DNA of 64,000 bases from Isotricha intestinalis (taxonomy: Eukaryota > Ciliophora > Litostomatea > Vestibuliferida > Isotrichidae). The notes below the pieces were generated by a model. The model was not told the DNA's origin and did not search any database. It saw only the letters and a program-made list of their open reading frames with translations. Each line of letters opens with the position of its first letter. The stretch's first letter is position 1. A program made the translations under genes and the position numbers. The stretch spans positions 1 to 64,000 of the forward strand of contig JAJJLU010003498.1 of NCBI GenBank assembly GCA_023807065.1, written 5' to 3'. Positions 40,801 through 46,784 of the stretch are shown here, one piece after another.

Positions 40801-41293
40801 CAATACGCGCAGCTTCTTCCTCTGCAGCCTTTCTTGCCGCCTCTTCTTCAGCAGCTTTCTTAGCAGCTTCTTCCTCAGCTGCTTTTCTTTGTGCTTCTTC
40901 TTCTGCCAATTTTGCTTCTTTTTCTCTTTCTTTTTTCGATTTTGGTTTCTCTTTTCCTTTCTTTCCACCTTTCTTTGCTGTTGGAGGCTTTGAAGGAATT
41001 TTCTCCTCTTCTTTTTTATCCTCTTCTTGATTCTCTCCTTTTCTTTCTTCTACGGCTGGAGCTTCTTCTTTTTGGTCTTCTGCTACATTTTCTACTTTTC
41101 TTTCCTCGTTTTGTGCTTCTTCTCCTTCTTGAGGTCTCTCTGGATTTTCCTCAACTTTCTCATCTTCTTGTGCTCCTGCTGGGTCCACGTTTGTGTCTCC
41201 AGGAGCTTCTTCTACTTTTACGTCCTCTTCTTGAGGCTGTACAACTTCTCCCTCATTATTCGAGGGATTGTCAGTTTCATTTCCATTGTTCAT
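25868..41293 (-). CDS. dynein heavy chain, axonemal type, 5141 aa in one uninterrupted frame
   Basis: The motor has six AAA modules. The four P-loops are AAA1 GPAGTGKT at 2201-2208 with Walker B VCFDEFNR, AAA2 GASLSGKT from 2496, AAA3 GGVATGKS from 2878, and AAA4 GLGSSGRTS from 3239. A coiled-coil stalk follows with the microtubule-binding region between its arms (ERWGESL lies in the stalk's second half). The C-terminal domain has family landmarks such as IPIPWLCMYLS and GYFTNPTSF. The family is usually about 4100-4600 residues. The excess comes from an unusual N-terminal 185 residues (Glu/Ala/Lys-rich, then a long charged helix) and acidic insertions near residues 2728-2765, 3428-3471 and 4444-4498. 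An axonemal role is inferred from overall similarity; the arm type cannot be assigned. Stop TAA. Confidence 0.95.
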   Translation of the reverse strand: MNNGNETDNPSNNEGEVVQPQEEDVKVEEAPGDTNVDPAGAQEDEKVEENPERPQEGEEAQNEERKVENVAEDQKEEAPAVEERKGENQEEDKKEEEKIPSKPPTAKKGGKKGKEKPKSKKEREKEAKLAEEEAQRKAAEEEAAKKAAEEEAARKAAEEEAARIAEEQRRLEEEAAKKAEEEEEDKRILTLVQFLIDCQFVYSKEDPRLTDDIIKVFFDFIDYPEKTHLYLKKDSNDNIILKENLNELYSPSDNEYNFCFFIKKDPDRQITRENVDNTVIFDYVVGNIDKYLLDKMNDSLSEKIYNLQWPEGIKNDLISNMHKFLIVLSQSYYHDQNKVVLYIPRENVSNPAEASKDKELVTRLETIMIEWTNQIRDFLSNQDNASNREDFDVNQEIDYLESRKENLAYISEQLENRDLQDIVHILEKARASSENLKGFVDLQSRILEQRKIASETHNYLKILKDPCDKIKNPESEISQISPLLNLIMDKIRVITQYCETYKTPEDVANLLKKVSFQLIHKFTQKIEENDKNIVTEYSDKLHKNIIDIKECVLEWKKIYKNSKDRILSSNEDGLKEKWNFEQKDYQSIFYELETFEKRCLNLEEICLCQLQFGKNKNQSNKPIWGGTKRIEISKQLKDIEDKFDDKMLLLFHDGSNVLNTKVNKWQEEFRIFSKNIEDLEDMYKNTISSAFKRVNTLEEAVNYVENFYSLAKLPKIKNYIKNDIALEVIYLYTNEIEQMRAKNDAKSFTRLGKQTTEGGNTLWAKYLQLRMDDYAKLINKMNQILLGKNTKDELPYMRNKKMEDLRLQIKQLDASIKQYLQGDNPNVKEEVELISKMNENTLMEKLRHPLICKLEPQGQFGENQKYFFNLYQCNYPTELLRYTAIVNCYSRFEDFAISPDIVKRINELENQKRGIRENVINACREYNQLVVSVKKETEKIIFQEEFNELISSRISRLQNKFWDESGGFDQPIKKMKEKVQEISKKINEFKENALKINDICEQIGKKLFFHIEKNSDIYNKDAFIAEQERVCEETSNFIKNKADEIINLLMVNYRFIENVDDTEVFKGFKQYIEEISKKGFNDSLERALTNSIITMHRAMLGEGNNSYLSAFFRIDIMLLNGKFRKENYIFEPNESELREIINNTVARMKTCAENGPDIYTLFTNSNPNFEKKLQGGGFLGIRKDDRKETKIAVNSMNAVAEVPEVKEGGKGKKGKKDAKKAGKVLPNFLANATKEEKEKARFPKAEEARKTFNNDLKSNQLDKLFKSILTPWQTNAKLRPFQQILQEEENKRKINGDFKGFLQDGNSELLISALNDYIMALNRLKTDDLSNADSSEIPPTIVTKLFIQFDSTKVKNKLIELCEEIIAYDLKYITEKTKEELINKVNQEFNEHEIKFRREPETQDEWKMLWDELAQAEQEKEDRFKKITGANDVVNRVIGTNQVNKPNDDLFKEVENLEKRKDKYTQLLEDAKKILNDARNKLSSQVAEQEKKFLDDIDEMQRNFLGVIPDKLECKLQEEIEKTYEAQKILKKFSDRVELLEKEEKSVNKGINLFYDIFHKTPTANKTLLDVKDQIKELNKIWGIKSKMNEIVKQWRETQFYDFNLPQMEKDRAMIENSLRTECKELSKKPIYITMKEQLDLYNALIQVLVLLRDDAMSENSVSHWEKIQLLLGLNNLEPKATDFNFERIIELKLEMYREQIEAIVEYARQQQKLDRGLEAIKDEWKIKELKFEFRDKEKDKDGDFRLLPENKAWVDALESHLAKIAEYKSTPYYEDFKEKIDNLETDLNKFSDLYQLLKQVQDKRNYLKNIFSKDLDDIYQQAGNDIAIYKTNNDKFIEICSVFKIKKLVKECFLQEGLEKELNDLLYKFSDVERSMNSLLDTKRQTFKRFYFLSNDDLFELMGNSSDMKVINPHLTKLFTGIERIKIIPPKKKDDIPTINNIYDNMLHGEKITLATTVNVISMVETWMNDLEKAMINTLEGILSNAYKQFITNPKTVELELESNSDIANVLKKKLKLNGQCLLTMTNYSWRVRIERELIEASKNEKKNIDWDQQLNLLGTAVAKAAGYLDKKKNILKKRQKYMVILYNYILLMKYLYELTTNLKNENVRGTDNYEWQKLLKVNFINKKDIMPQNMFQRNRNRNIGEDKFIIQIEQLSNKANYGYEYIGNKERLVITPVTERCFLNMMTAIFYFRGGSLQGPAGTGKTETIKDLSRTMAKYVIVFNCSNKNSYNTMATLFLGIINTGAWVCFDEFNRIEIEVLSVIRIQLIQIFDALRSKAVAIPFKGNAGVRINHSLAIFITMNPQYIFRTELPENLKILFRPVALKAADRQRICEIRFLADGCPAQVANNLAKLLIVSIDVLEQQLSHQPHYDFSLRAIMSILKHTSSLKGLPGHDESFILRMAICELLKPKLVGGDEEIFDNALSSVFNDGLQGDVNINEQTENAANQREETLRAEIRNIIEMKKLTGSPFLVNQTVQLHNNMLLKHGLMLVGASLSGKTTTLKLLQSLNKMKIQKKDVSSDFSEIEIRTIFPKSIELDELYGRIGSDGQYLDGLLPYHLKDISNTRYDDGSTRIIKWLVLDAPVDTLWIESLNTLLDDTRMLSLPSGFRINLKPDIKIVFEAEHLTQATPATISRVGLIYFEPEKLSWFPVARKWLDEHKSNKDWYEYIAKWFDKYVYGIMEELPTMNLNYGIKMSDIQIIINLIKLFDAFIDDLESINPYNTSNQEQKKQNQPEANVTGEINKEGEDKQEEKEEDTDVAALENSKYWELAERMFVFALMWALGGPLDHQGRVKIDSLIRKYSANFQANTMIFDFFVNPDKDDWGTWDEKMIQSWTPNANSAYHEIFVPTIDITRNKIIIQNLLKYNQNPFILGGVATGKSQIIQMIYNTLELTKYQPFTVNLSYGITSRTLQKLVEMNFERRNNKLYPPSNKKSICYVDDLNLPKEDQFGGKTIVEMLRQFMELEGWYSTDTNNYTNIKSMLLITSTCIRNQGEQSNISQRFLSKFVPICNQTPDDQVKKKIFSTILAFYLSNSQSEDVKKLNDGLALAAIGLYNTVINFQDYQPTPSKCHYVFNMHDITKVFEAVSKVKESSKTGQSYFTKEYFVKIFTHESFRTFSDRFLNQEDKSHFKDFLSRQIETYLNMSYNDTLMKDQRDCIFIDPFVEPNEFGVVEKKHQPFEELGEFDELRKIILAKIEAMHKYQDMVFFEEAIYNVFYLRRIIFKNVGGHGVLIGLGSSGRTSYVRIASDLCGFKTSIFSGARDANEGVWTDHIKKIIKEAGGFNRPVNLVVKERDMFCNLIMEHIHYLLTLGMIPNLYTPQDWEDMKNNSGNEELQSMTLDAFANMFKRNLQDNLRIFMTFSPLGEKLREYVRTYPSIVDHTTSLCFTDWPETALKEVANKFIEIENIIIQTDDDDDPKKKVKKGEEEEEKEEEKKEEVKEEEKEGEEGEEGNKELNVDEEEKEKRISMLLSISDVFAQMHLGVSNNVIEMMKREMKRETYFTSQNFITLIKTFNKFLKEKVKLINLNIDKYRSGIQKIQVGKLMIEKMKDELEERGKEEAIKNKENEKLLEEIQEKQKKAMDSENDVKFQREKNAKNKEFFERNQRESEKEMEAALIPMREAKKLTQERITRKKLSEFKAAGERPKETKEVFYALMAIFNKPQTWDAVKSYLQTLDFNQIQEVENLPVTEKGNFPTIQKYSRNFDLAVLKNQSELMPDLAMYIQNVEKYFKAKWVADVKRKNFEEANKKVKESLEKLAELEKQLEAIKKEIADLQRMLNEGKENLAKIKHDSEMIKAKLIRASSLASAFAKEEERWGESLKKNQELLKNIVGDIILASGYLTYFGVFPAKYRKVLRDEWNDLLTKKGIEFNPKFDFLNFISNANEIQNWKICGLPDDVTFVENAIIMKYSLAPSLIIDPQDQAIDWIKRMLSDEGDEKKEDEKDKHHAPNKKQSTPLLHKERKYFEVTPQMHAYLVHIRENISKGKTIIINNVGDYFPPDLEEFLKSVDKNKVNLYLRTKVPNPKFYPEVSTATNIINFLVNDKGLEEQILSAVVRIEREETESQIRKNIKIMFDTQRDLDKYEENTLMKLNNAGDNYLDDDLLIKDLENSTQKSAQNQELITNTSQEIEKINASREEYRSLARKVSKYFFVLYQMNAINNMYEFSLKHYITLFEKSVKISTDPRNGGGIDSSEDRIKAIEKIHLQRVINYANQCLFEKHKLLFSLQLCLATIFSNDEEQRKEFEKKGMTKYLQPNKGHEEEEDDLNKAPKQKSNVPMYDFFNMQEFAMLLNNTYDNADEKMIKPTWINDQNAWNFLISLEKIPDLKGIVASISHNSSDWHKWYQNKEIEELPVEWENKCKGTTNIRKLLFIKALRPDKISDGIKDFIYKNLDVDLKEQGANLAEIITNEVTPDIPLLIVHGGGVEPSDNILQLWEELKPKDEKDKGKKDEEEEEDEPKDPKERKKREREKEKERREREKLRNEKEKEDEKEIKPRCVVATLNQDQWPLTHSLLLDMAKVGGWVYIANTHLTLQGIPLFEKTMDDIKLSNPHPNFKIIISTNPHPDYPISLLQRCNKITFEQPNGIGNNMSLLFEELSKEAANEANTAPVNKYEKNDNRASVLAKLVYSLAMFHSLLIERRKFKGYGWTKSYDFNNSDFKIAFDILRTYCKRYINPQDFPWKAIQDLICINYGSRFTNPKDLELLQCYAEHFFNANLIIDKNYNLSSSPDIFYPLLDDSLFEKYKNTITSDSSNANKSDFYLRMCFFREESKKLREETPEVFGLHFNAEISSQIHDNLELLDNIRILNNDVVASAELRSMDDVVLNKIKTARTKIPKLLDADKKKFEMYDSEGGSGSIGEKTKNYNPINILLYQEAEKYNKLISIIQNDLDNFEKALKGHITLTAQIHQSIQSISEDKIPIPWLCMYLSTKPFIHFLEDLFKRVEFFRTWIMNGLYTPTYTLGYFTNPTSFITAIKQRFSLMNKVSYNNVTLQFKVLNEVGDEKSSKNTNGYIIHGINIEGGFWDKKNLGMREEAIQELTCDLPNIVITPTASEERLPNFGTNALAGEVAVEITRNFPLYYIPIRGDYLGKGSYIMDITLNIVREKDKEGIDKSNEEILSYWIKKGTCLLLCKSD
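40740..41293 (-). other. G+C-richer N-terminal extension of the dynein gene encoding a charged single helix
   Basis: The first 185 or so codons of the dynein gene use many Ala codons and G/C-ending codons that are rare elsewhere, giving visibly higher G+C than the rest of the window. They encode an acidic, Pro/Glu-rich start, then a basic patch (KKGGKKGKEKPKSKK), then an EEAAKKAAEEEAARKAA-type array that should form a long charged helix. Repeated E-E-A-A-[KR]-K/R units suggest expansion by duplication. Confidence 0.7.
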
Positions 41294-41482
41294 TTTTTAT
41301 TATTTTCTGTGGATTTTAATTTTTAAATTGGTATTTATATTATTTTGGATTTTTTTATATTTAATTATCAAAATATAATTTATAATTTTTAATTTTTTTT
41401 TGATGAATTTTTTAAGTTATTTAATATTTATTTTATTATTATATTTTTTCATTACTTATAAATTAAAAATACATATAAAATA
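41294..41482. promoter_or_regulatory. 189-bp divergent promoter region
   Basis: Shared upstream region of the dynein heavy chain and a small EF-hand gene. Both could be ciliary genes under common control, which is inference from the arrangement. No motif recognised. Confidence 0.4.
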
Positions 41483-41773
41483 ATGGAAGAATCATTAAGA
41501 AAAATTCTTTCAGACGAAACAAAATTAAATGAAGTAACAAAAGCTGCATTTGATACTGTAAATACTGATAAATCAGGTTCAATTAATTTGAGTCAATTAG
41601 AAATTGCAATGAATCAAATTGCAAATGATTTAGGAAATAGTCTTCCTTCAAAATCTGATGTTGAATCTGTTTTTAGACGTTTAGATATTAACAATGATGG
41701 TTTAATTGATTTTAATGAATTTAAAGTTCTTATGAGAGATGTATTTATGGCTTTGGCTAAAAGAATATCTTAA
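41483..41773 (+). CDS. small EF-hand calcium-binding protein, 96 aa
   Basis: Two EF-hands: the first loop DTDKSGSINLSQLE-like (in NTDKSGSINLSQL, about residues 29-40) and the second DINNDGLIDFNEF (about 69-80). Both have acidic ligands at the usual loop positions 1, 3 and 5, and Glu at 12 in the second; the first loop begins with Asn. The length is a two-hand calmodulin/centrin half. It lies 189 bp from the dynein start on the opposite strand. It may be a dynein or ciliary calcium sensor, which is inference. Stop TAA. Confidence 0.85.
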   Translation: MEESLRKILSDETKLNEVTKAAFDTVNTDKSGSINLSQLEIAMNQIANDLGNSLPSKSDVESVFRRLDINNDGLIDFNEFKVLMRDVFMALAKRIS

Positions 41774-42278
41774 ATTATATATATTTTATTTAATTTATTT
41801 TTTTTTGTTTGAATGAACTTTCAGTAATTTAATTATTTAGAAGGAATTTTTTTTTTTTGTGATTTAATTTATTGAAATATTAATTTTTTGAATTAAATTT
41901 TAAAATTAATTATTACTGACTTTTTTAAGTGATTTTGATTTTGAAAATTTTTAGTTTATTTTTATTATCAAAATTAATCACTTATCAATTATAATTGATT
42001 TGAAATAAATAAATAATTAAAATTATTAAATAATTTAACCAAATATAGATTAATTGAATATATAAATTAATGATATTTATTGAAAATTTTAAATTTTTCA
42101 GATTCAATCACGGTAAATAATTTCTAAGTTTAAATTAATAATTTCAATATAATAATATTTTTATAAAAAATAAATGAATATTGAATAACATATTTTTATT
42201 GTGTTATAAAATATTAAAAAAATTCCATTAAAGATAAAGTATTTAAGATTCAATTAAAAAACAATTAATAAATTAAAA
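41774..42278. other. 505-bp spacer, no supported gene
   Basis: A+T-rich DNA with stops in all frames. A 15-codon minus-strand stretch ending near 42070 reads protein-like (VIESEKFKIFNKYH) but is too short to call. No RNA gene seen. Confidence 0.4.
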
Positions 42279-42824
42279 ATGGAATCAATATTAAATAATG
42301 AAGAATTAAATAATTATTTTGAAGATTATGAAAATTTTGAAAACACTGAATCAATAAATAGTTTTATTTCTTTCCTGGATTCAAATTCCACAGACTCTTT
42401 TGAAGAAGATAATATATATTATCTTAAAAATAAGAATTCAGAAAATAATAATATTATAAAAGATAAAATAGACAATGAAAATATTATTGAAAAAAATAAA
42501 AATGTAAAAATAAAAAAAGATAAGCAAAAAATAAAAAATTTTAAATCACAAATTAAATTATTTCATGATATAAAATGGGAAAAACAAAGAGTTTGTGATT
42601 ATATTCATTCTTCAGAAAGAAAACAAAGAAAAATGAAAAAATTAATTGATAAAAGAATTGAGAAAAAGAATAATAATTTGTTATATATAAATAATAAAAA
42701 AATAAATAATTTTGATTTTGCTTTAGATTCCAAAAAAAGAATTAATCAAAATTTGTCAGTTGATAAAATAAAATTTGAAAAAATAATACAGATGTTTTTA
42801 GGAAAAAAAAGAATAAAATTTTAA
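42279..42824 (+). CDS. hypothetical acidic/basic protein, 181 aa
   Basis: Not recognised. The N-terminal 75 residues are acidic and Asn/Ser-rich; the remainder is strongly basic. Residues 95-125 (WEKQRVCDYIHSSERKQRKM) could form a helix and contain the protein's only Trp and Cys. No signal peptide or membrane span. Likely nuclear or disordered. Stop TAA; the preceding A-run fits a genuine start. Confidence 0.5.
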   Translation: MESILNNEELNNYFEDYENFENTESINSFISFLDSNSTDSFEEDNIYYLKNKNSENNNIIKDKIDNENIIEKNKNVKIKKDKQKIKNFKSQIKLFHDIKWEKQRVCDYIHSSERKQRKMKKLIDKRIEKKNNNLLYINNKKINNFDFALDSKKRINQNLSVDKIKFEKIIQMFLGKKRIKF

Positions 42825-43237
42825 ATAATTTTTTGTGTTGTTATAAATGATTCTTATTTTTCAATTTTTAAAATTAGAATTAAAGGAATAATATTATAAA
42901 CATTTTTTTGTAAAACAAAATCAACAATTCACAATGATTTATAAATAAATATTTTTTAATTATTTACTATTTATTTATTTTTATATTATTTTCTTAATTT
43001 ATTTATTATAAACAATTATCTTTTTTATTTTATTTCTTTTTATTATTATCAAATAAATTATTAGTTTTTCCAATTGTTTTTTTTTATTTCATTAATTTTT
43101 TTTGTAATTAAACTATATATAAATTTTTCTTCACGAAAAATTATTTGTCATAAAGAACAATTTCTTAAATTTGAAAAAAAAAAAATTAAATAAAAATTGT
43201 TTTTATAATAATAAATAAATATTTATTTTTATTATCC
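42825..43237. other. 413-bp spacer between converging genes, nothing seen
   Basis: Very A+T-rich (long T and A runs), with stops in all frames and no recognisable RNA or coding remnant. Confidence 0.4.
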
Positions 43238-46200
43238 TCATTGTTTAATTAAACTTTCCAATTTAGTTTTAATTTTCAATTCAGCACAATTATAAATATC
43301 TTGAACAACATTTTTTAATTTTTCATTATTTTTAACATGTTCAAATATTTGAATAATTTTGTTATTAATATTTTCATTAGATCCTTTAGAATTATAAATA
43401 GAAGCAAGGTTCTTAAAAATAATATTATAATATTTCTCCTGAATTAATTCGTTTTTAAATAAAATCATATCACAAAACCATTCATGTTGTTGTTCTTGTT
43501 CAGTAGAATCATATTTAATAGGTAAATTAGTAATCCAAATATCAATTAATTCATTTGAATATTTTTGAATAATATCATTATTAAATCTATAATAAATAAT
43601 TTTTCCAATAGAAGCAATTAAATTATCATAAGCTAATCCAAAACTTTCTTCATCATTTTCATCATCCGGAGTAATTTTTAATCCTTCTTTTAAAGCATTT
43701 ATTAATCCCTCAGCATATTTATTGAAATTATCATCAGTAAATTTAGTAAATATTCCAATACCATATGCAGCAGCTTGTCTAATTTCATCATCTTTTTTTT
43801 TACATAAATTTGTTATTAAATTATATAAATCATCCCAAACATTAAATAATATTTTCTGACCTAAATATTCTATTAAATCATCTGTTATATATAAAGCCAT
43901 TTTTTGCTCAAAATTTGATTTTGAATTTACAAATTTTGGAAGAAATTCTTTTAATATTATTTCTATTATATCTCCTGATAAATTTTTATGAGTTTTAAAT
44001 AATATTCCTATTACATCTGATATTTCACTTTGAATATTTTGAATTTTTTCTATATCTTCATCTAATAAATCACTTAAATCACCTTCTAATGAATCATCTT
44101 CATTTTTGTTTTTTTTTGTTTTTTTATTTTCTTTTTTAGAAACTAAATTTATTCTTTTTTTCTCTAAATTTTGGAAATATTTCATAATTTTTGCAAATAA
44201 TTCATTTAATTCACTTTTAGTTAAAATTTCACCTGAATTATCAATAACTTCTCCTAAATGAATAAATAATTTTTCACAAGTATGATAATCAGTTTCTTTT
44301 TCAATAGCAGAAATTAAAGATTGAATATATAAAATTCCCTTTTCTTTTTTTTGATTATTGTCTTTTAAAATGGAAATTAAATTAGGTAAAATTTTAGAAC
44401 ATTTATTTCTTATTTTATTTGTACTTCCATCAATTAATAAAGGAATGACTTCTTTTTCAACTTCATTAACATAGGGTAAAAATTCTCCTTCTAAAGTTTC
44501 TATTATTTTATTTAATAAAGATAAATTTTCTGCAAAGTCTTCAGTTTCACTTGAATGAATATCTAATTTTTTTTTTTTTTTTTCATCTTCATTATCATTT
44601 AAAAATTCACTAACATCAATTTCTTTGTTTGGAGTTGAACTAACTGAAATTTTAGGTTTTATTTTTAATAAAGCTAAAACTACAGAAATTAAATTAGGTA
44701 AAAGATCTTTAAAGTCATTTAATAATATTGGAACTAATCTTTCTATTGAATTTTGTAAATCTGCTCTAATAGGATCATTATCGAAATTTATTCCTTGAAC
44801 TAATTCAATTATACATTTTACTATATCTGGAATTATTTTATAAAAATCTTCTTTTGTATAAGGACCAATTGTTGTTAAACATTCTATTAATCCACCATAT
44901 AAAATTTTATTTGATTTTGTTTTATATATTTCAATAAAGTATGTTAATATTAAATCAAAGGATTTTTTTGCATAAGGTTGACTTTCTTTTTCTATTGTTG
45001 AAAATACTTCTAATATACATTCTATTACTGATTTTCTTAATATTATTGGTATATCCTTTAAAAATAAATTAAATAATAAATCTAACAATTGAGGTACATA
45101 AGGCATTAAAGTATTTGAAGATGTAAATTCAATAAATGAACATAAAGTTTCTATTATTTCACATTGGATTCTTAATATATTTTCTTTTGGAAAAATTTCA
45201 AATATTAAAGGAAAAATTTGATTAATATATTTTTTTTGGAAATGTGGATTAAAATTATCACATAATTTATTTATACAATGAATAGCAGCAAATTTGACTT
45301 TTGGATGTTCAAATTTAGTTAAATCAAAAATAACAGGAAATGCAATTTCAATAGTACTTAAATCAATTTCATCATAAGAAGATAAAGAAGAGAAACTAAA
45401 TAAACCAATATATTTAAAAACCCAGTCATTTTGATTAATTAAATTATTAATCAATTCAGTTAATAAACTTTGAGTTTCATTTAAACCTAATGATTCAACT
45501 AATCTTTCAACTAAACCTTGTGAAAATTGAACATTTTCTTCTTCAATAATCTCAATTTCTTCATAATTATTTCCTTTTGGATTATACCATGAAGATTCTA
45601 TTTCTTTATTCATTTCCAATGAATATTTATATATCATATCAAATAATATTTTTAAATCTTCTTTTCTTTTTTTCATTATTTCTGGTTGTTCTTCTATTAA
45701 ATTTATAATAACTTCAAAAGCTAATTCTCTTATTTTTTCATCATCAAAATCTTTTTTTTCAATTATTTGTTTACATAAAGGAAAAAGATCTTGAAAAAGG
45801 GGTTTAAATAATTTTGGTTCAACAGAACACATTTCAATTAATGTTTGTAATAAATCTTTTAAATATTCTTCTTTATTATTTGTAAAAGCTTCTAAAATAG
45901 ATTGAAGAATATTAATTAATAAAGGTTTAAATTCTTTTAAATCTTCTTTATCACAATAAGCTATTAATTCAGAAATAAAATTTGAAGCTGAAACTTTCAT
46001 TTTTAAAAAATGAGTTTGGAAAATTGCTCTTAAATAAGGAATTAGTTTATTGAAATTTTCCTTTAAATTATCATATAAAAAACTTGTTCCATCAGTTAAT
46101 AATTTAAGAAAAGAAATTATTTGAATTGTATTTTTTTCATCCGAAGGATTTAAATTTAATATATTCAAACTTAATTTTTTTAAATCTTCCCAATCTTCTT

Positions 46201-46579
46201 CACAATCAGAAATTTTATCAATAATTTGAGTAATAACATCACATATTTTATTTTTTTGATTTTCCTGATTTTCATTAATGAATAATTCCAAAGATTTTAT
46301 TTTAATTTGATTTTTTAAATTATTATCAATATTTTTCCAAGGTTCAATTTCATTAGAATCTAAAATTTTTCTACAAATTACAAGGGCGGTAGTTTTTATT
46401 AATTCTTCTTGTTGAGTATTTGAAGGTAATTGTGCTATTTGAAGGAGACAATATGTTATTGCTCCTAAGTTTTTTCGAAGTTCTTCTAATTTACTCATTG
46501 CTGCTGTTCTTATTTCCTTTTCTGGATTTGTTATTCCCATTAATACTTTACTTACCATTTCTATATCTTCTGTTGACAT
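43238..46579 (-). CDS. IPO5: importin-beta family karyopherin, importin-5/Kap121-like
   Basis: 1113 residues, matching the size of importin-5/RanBP5 (about 1090-1100). Built almost wholly of HEAT-type helical pairs. N-terminal landmarks include NPEKEIRTAAMSKLEELRKN and KTTALVICRKILD, and the central arches contain HPKVKFAAIHCINKLCDNF. An acidic insertion at about 650-690 (LNDNEDEKKKKK, then HSSETEDFAENLSL) sits where IPO5 has an acidic loop, and another basic/acidic insert is near 820-835. The family carries ribosomal proteins, histones and other cargo into the nucleus under RanGTP control. It ends in TGA, one of two such genes here. Confidence 0.85.
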   Translation of the reverse strand: MSTEDIEMVSKVLMGITNPEKEIRTAAMSKLEELRKNLGAITYCLLQIAQLPSNTQQEELIKTTALVICRKILDSNEIEPWKNIDNNLKNQIKIKSLELFINENQENQKNKICDVITQIIDKISDCEEDWEDLKKLSLNILNLNPSDEKNTIQIISFLKLLTDGTSFLYDNLKENFNKLIPYLRAIFQTHFLKMKVSASNFISELIAYCDKEDLKEFKPLLINILQSILEAFTNNKEEYLKDLLQTLIEMCSVEPKLFKPLFQDLFPLCKQIIEKKDFDDEKIRELAFEVIINLIEEQPEIMKKRKEDLKILFDMIYKYSLEMNKEIESSWYNPKGNNYEEIEIIEEENVQFSQGLVERLVESLGLNETQSLLTELINNLINQNDWVFKYIGLFSFSSLSSYDEIDLSTIEIAFPVIFDLTKFEHPKVKFAAIHCINKLCDNFNPHFQKKYINQIFPLIFEIFPKENILRIQCEIIETLCSFIEFTSSNTLMPYVPQLLDLLFNLFLKDIPIILRKSVIECILEVFSTIEKESQPYAKKSFDLILTYFIEIYKTKSNKILYGGLIECLTTIGPYTKEDFYKIIPDIVKCIIELVQGINFDNDPIRADLQNSIERLVPILLNDFKDLLPNLISVVLALLKIKPKISVSSTPNKEIDVSEFLNDNEDEKKKKKLDIHSSETEDFAENLSLLNKIIETLEGEFLPYVNEVEKEVIPLLIDGSTNKIRNKCSKILPNLISILKDNNQKKEKGILYIQSLISAIEKETDYHTCEKLFIHLGEVIDNSGEILTKSELNELFAKIMKYFQNLEKKRINLVSKKENKKTKKNKNEDDSLEGDLSDLLDEDIEKIQNIQSEISDVIGILFKTHKNLSGDIIEIILKEFLPKFVNSKSNFEQKMALYITDDLIEYLGQKILFNVWDDLYNLITNLCKKKDDEIRQAAAYGIGIFTKFTDDNFNKYAEGLINALKEGLKITPDDENDEESFGLAYDNLIASIGKIIYYRFNNDIIQKYSNELIDIWITNLPIKYDSTEQEQQHEWFCDMILFKNELIQEKYYNIIFKNLASIYNSKGSNENINNKIIQIFEHVKNNEKLKNVVQDIYNCAELKIKTKLESLIKQ

Positions 46580-46784
46580 TTTTTTCAGGAATAAATAATT
46601 ATTTTCAAATTTGAGTTATTTAAATATTAATTTTTTAATTTTTTTTTTCATTTTTTCATTCACTTTTTAGGTATTATTATTTAATTTTTTTTTATTGTTT
46701 TTATAATTTTCTTTTTATTTTTGAAAAATGTTATAAATTATAATACATTAAATAGTTAAATAATAAAAAACAAAAACAAAAATA

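Noticed and set aside
27616..41326. Many plus-strand open frames antisense to the dynein gene (Leu/Phe/Ile-rich)
   Set aside because: They are shadows of the dynein gene's Glu/Lys/Asn codons on the other strand; composition is hydrophobic noise and none has landmarks.
42061..42125. A splice-site-like pattern (TTTTTCAG, then GTAAAT) in the 41774-42278 spacer
   Set aside because: Such short matches occur by chance in A+T-rich DNA and no flanking exons were found.
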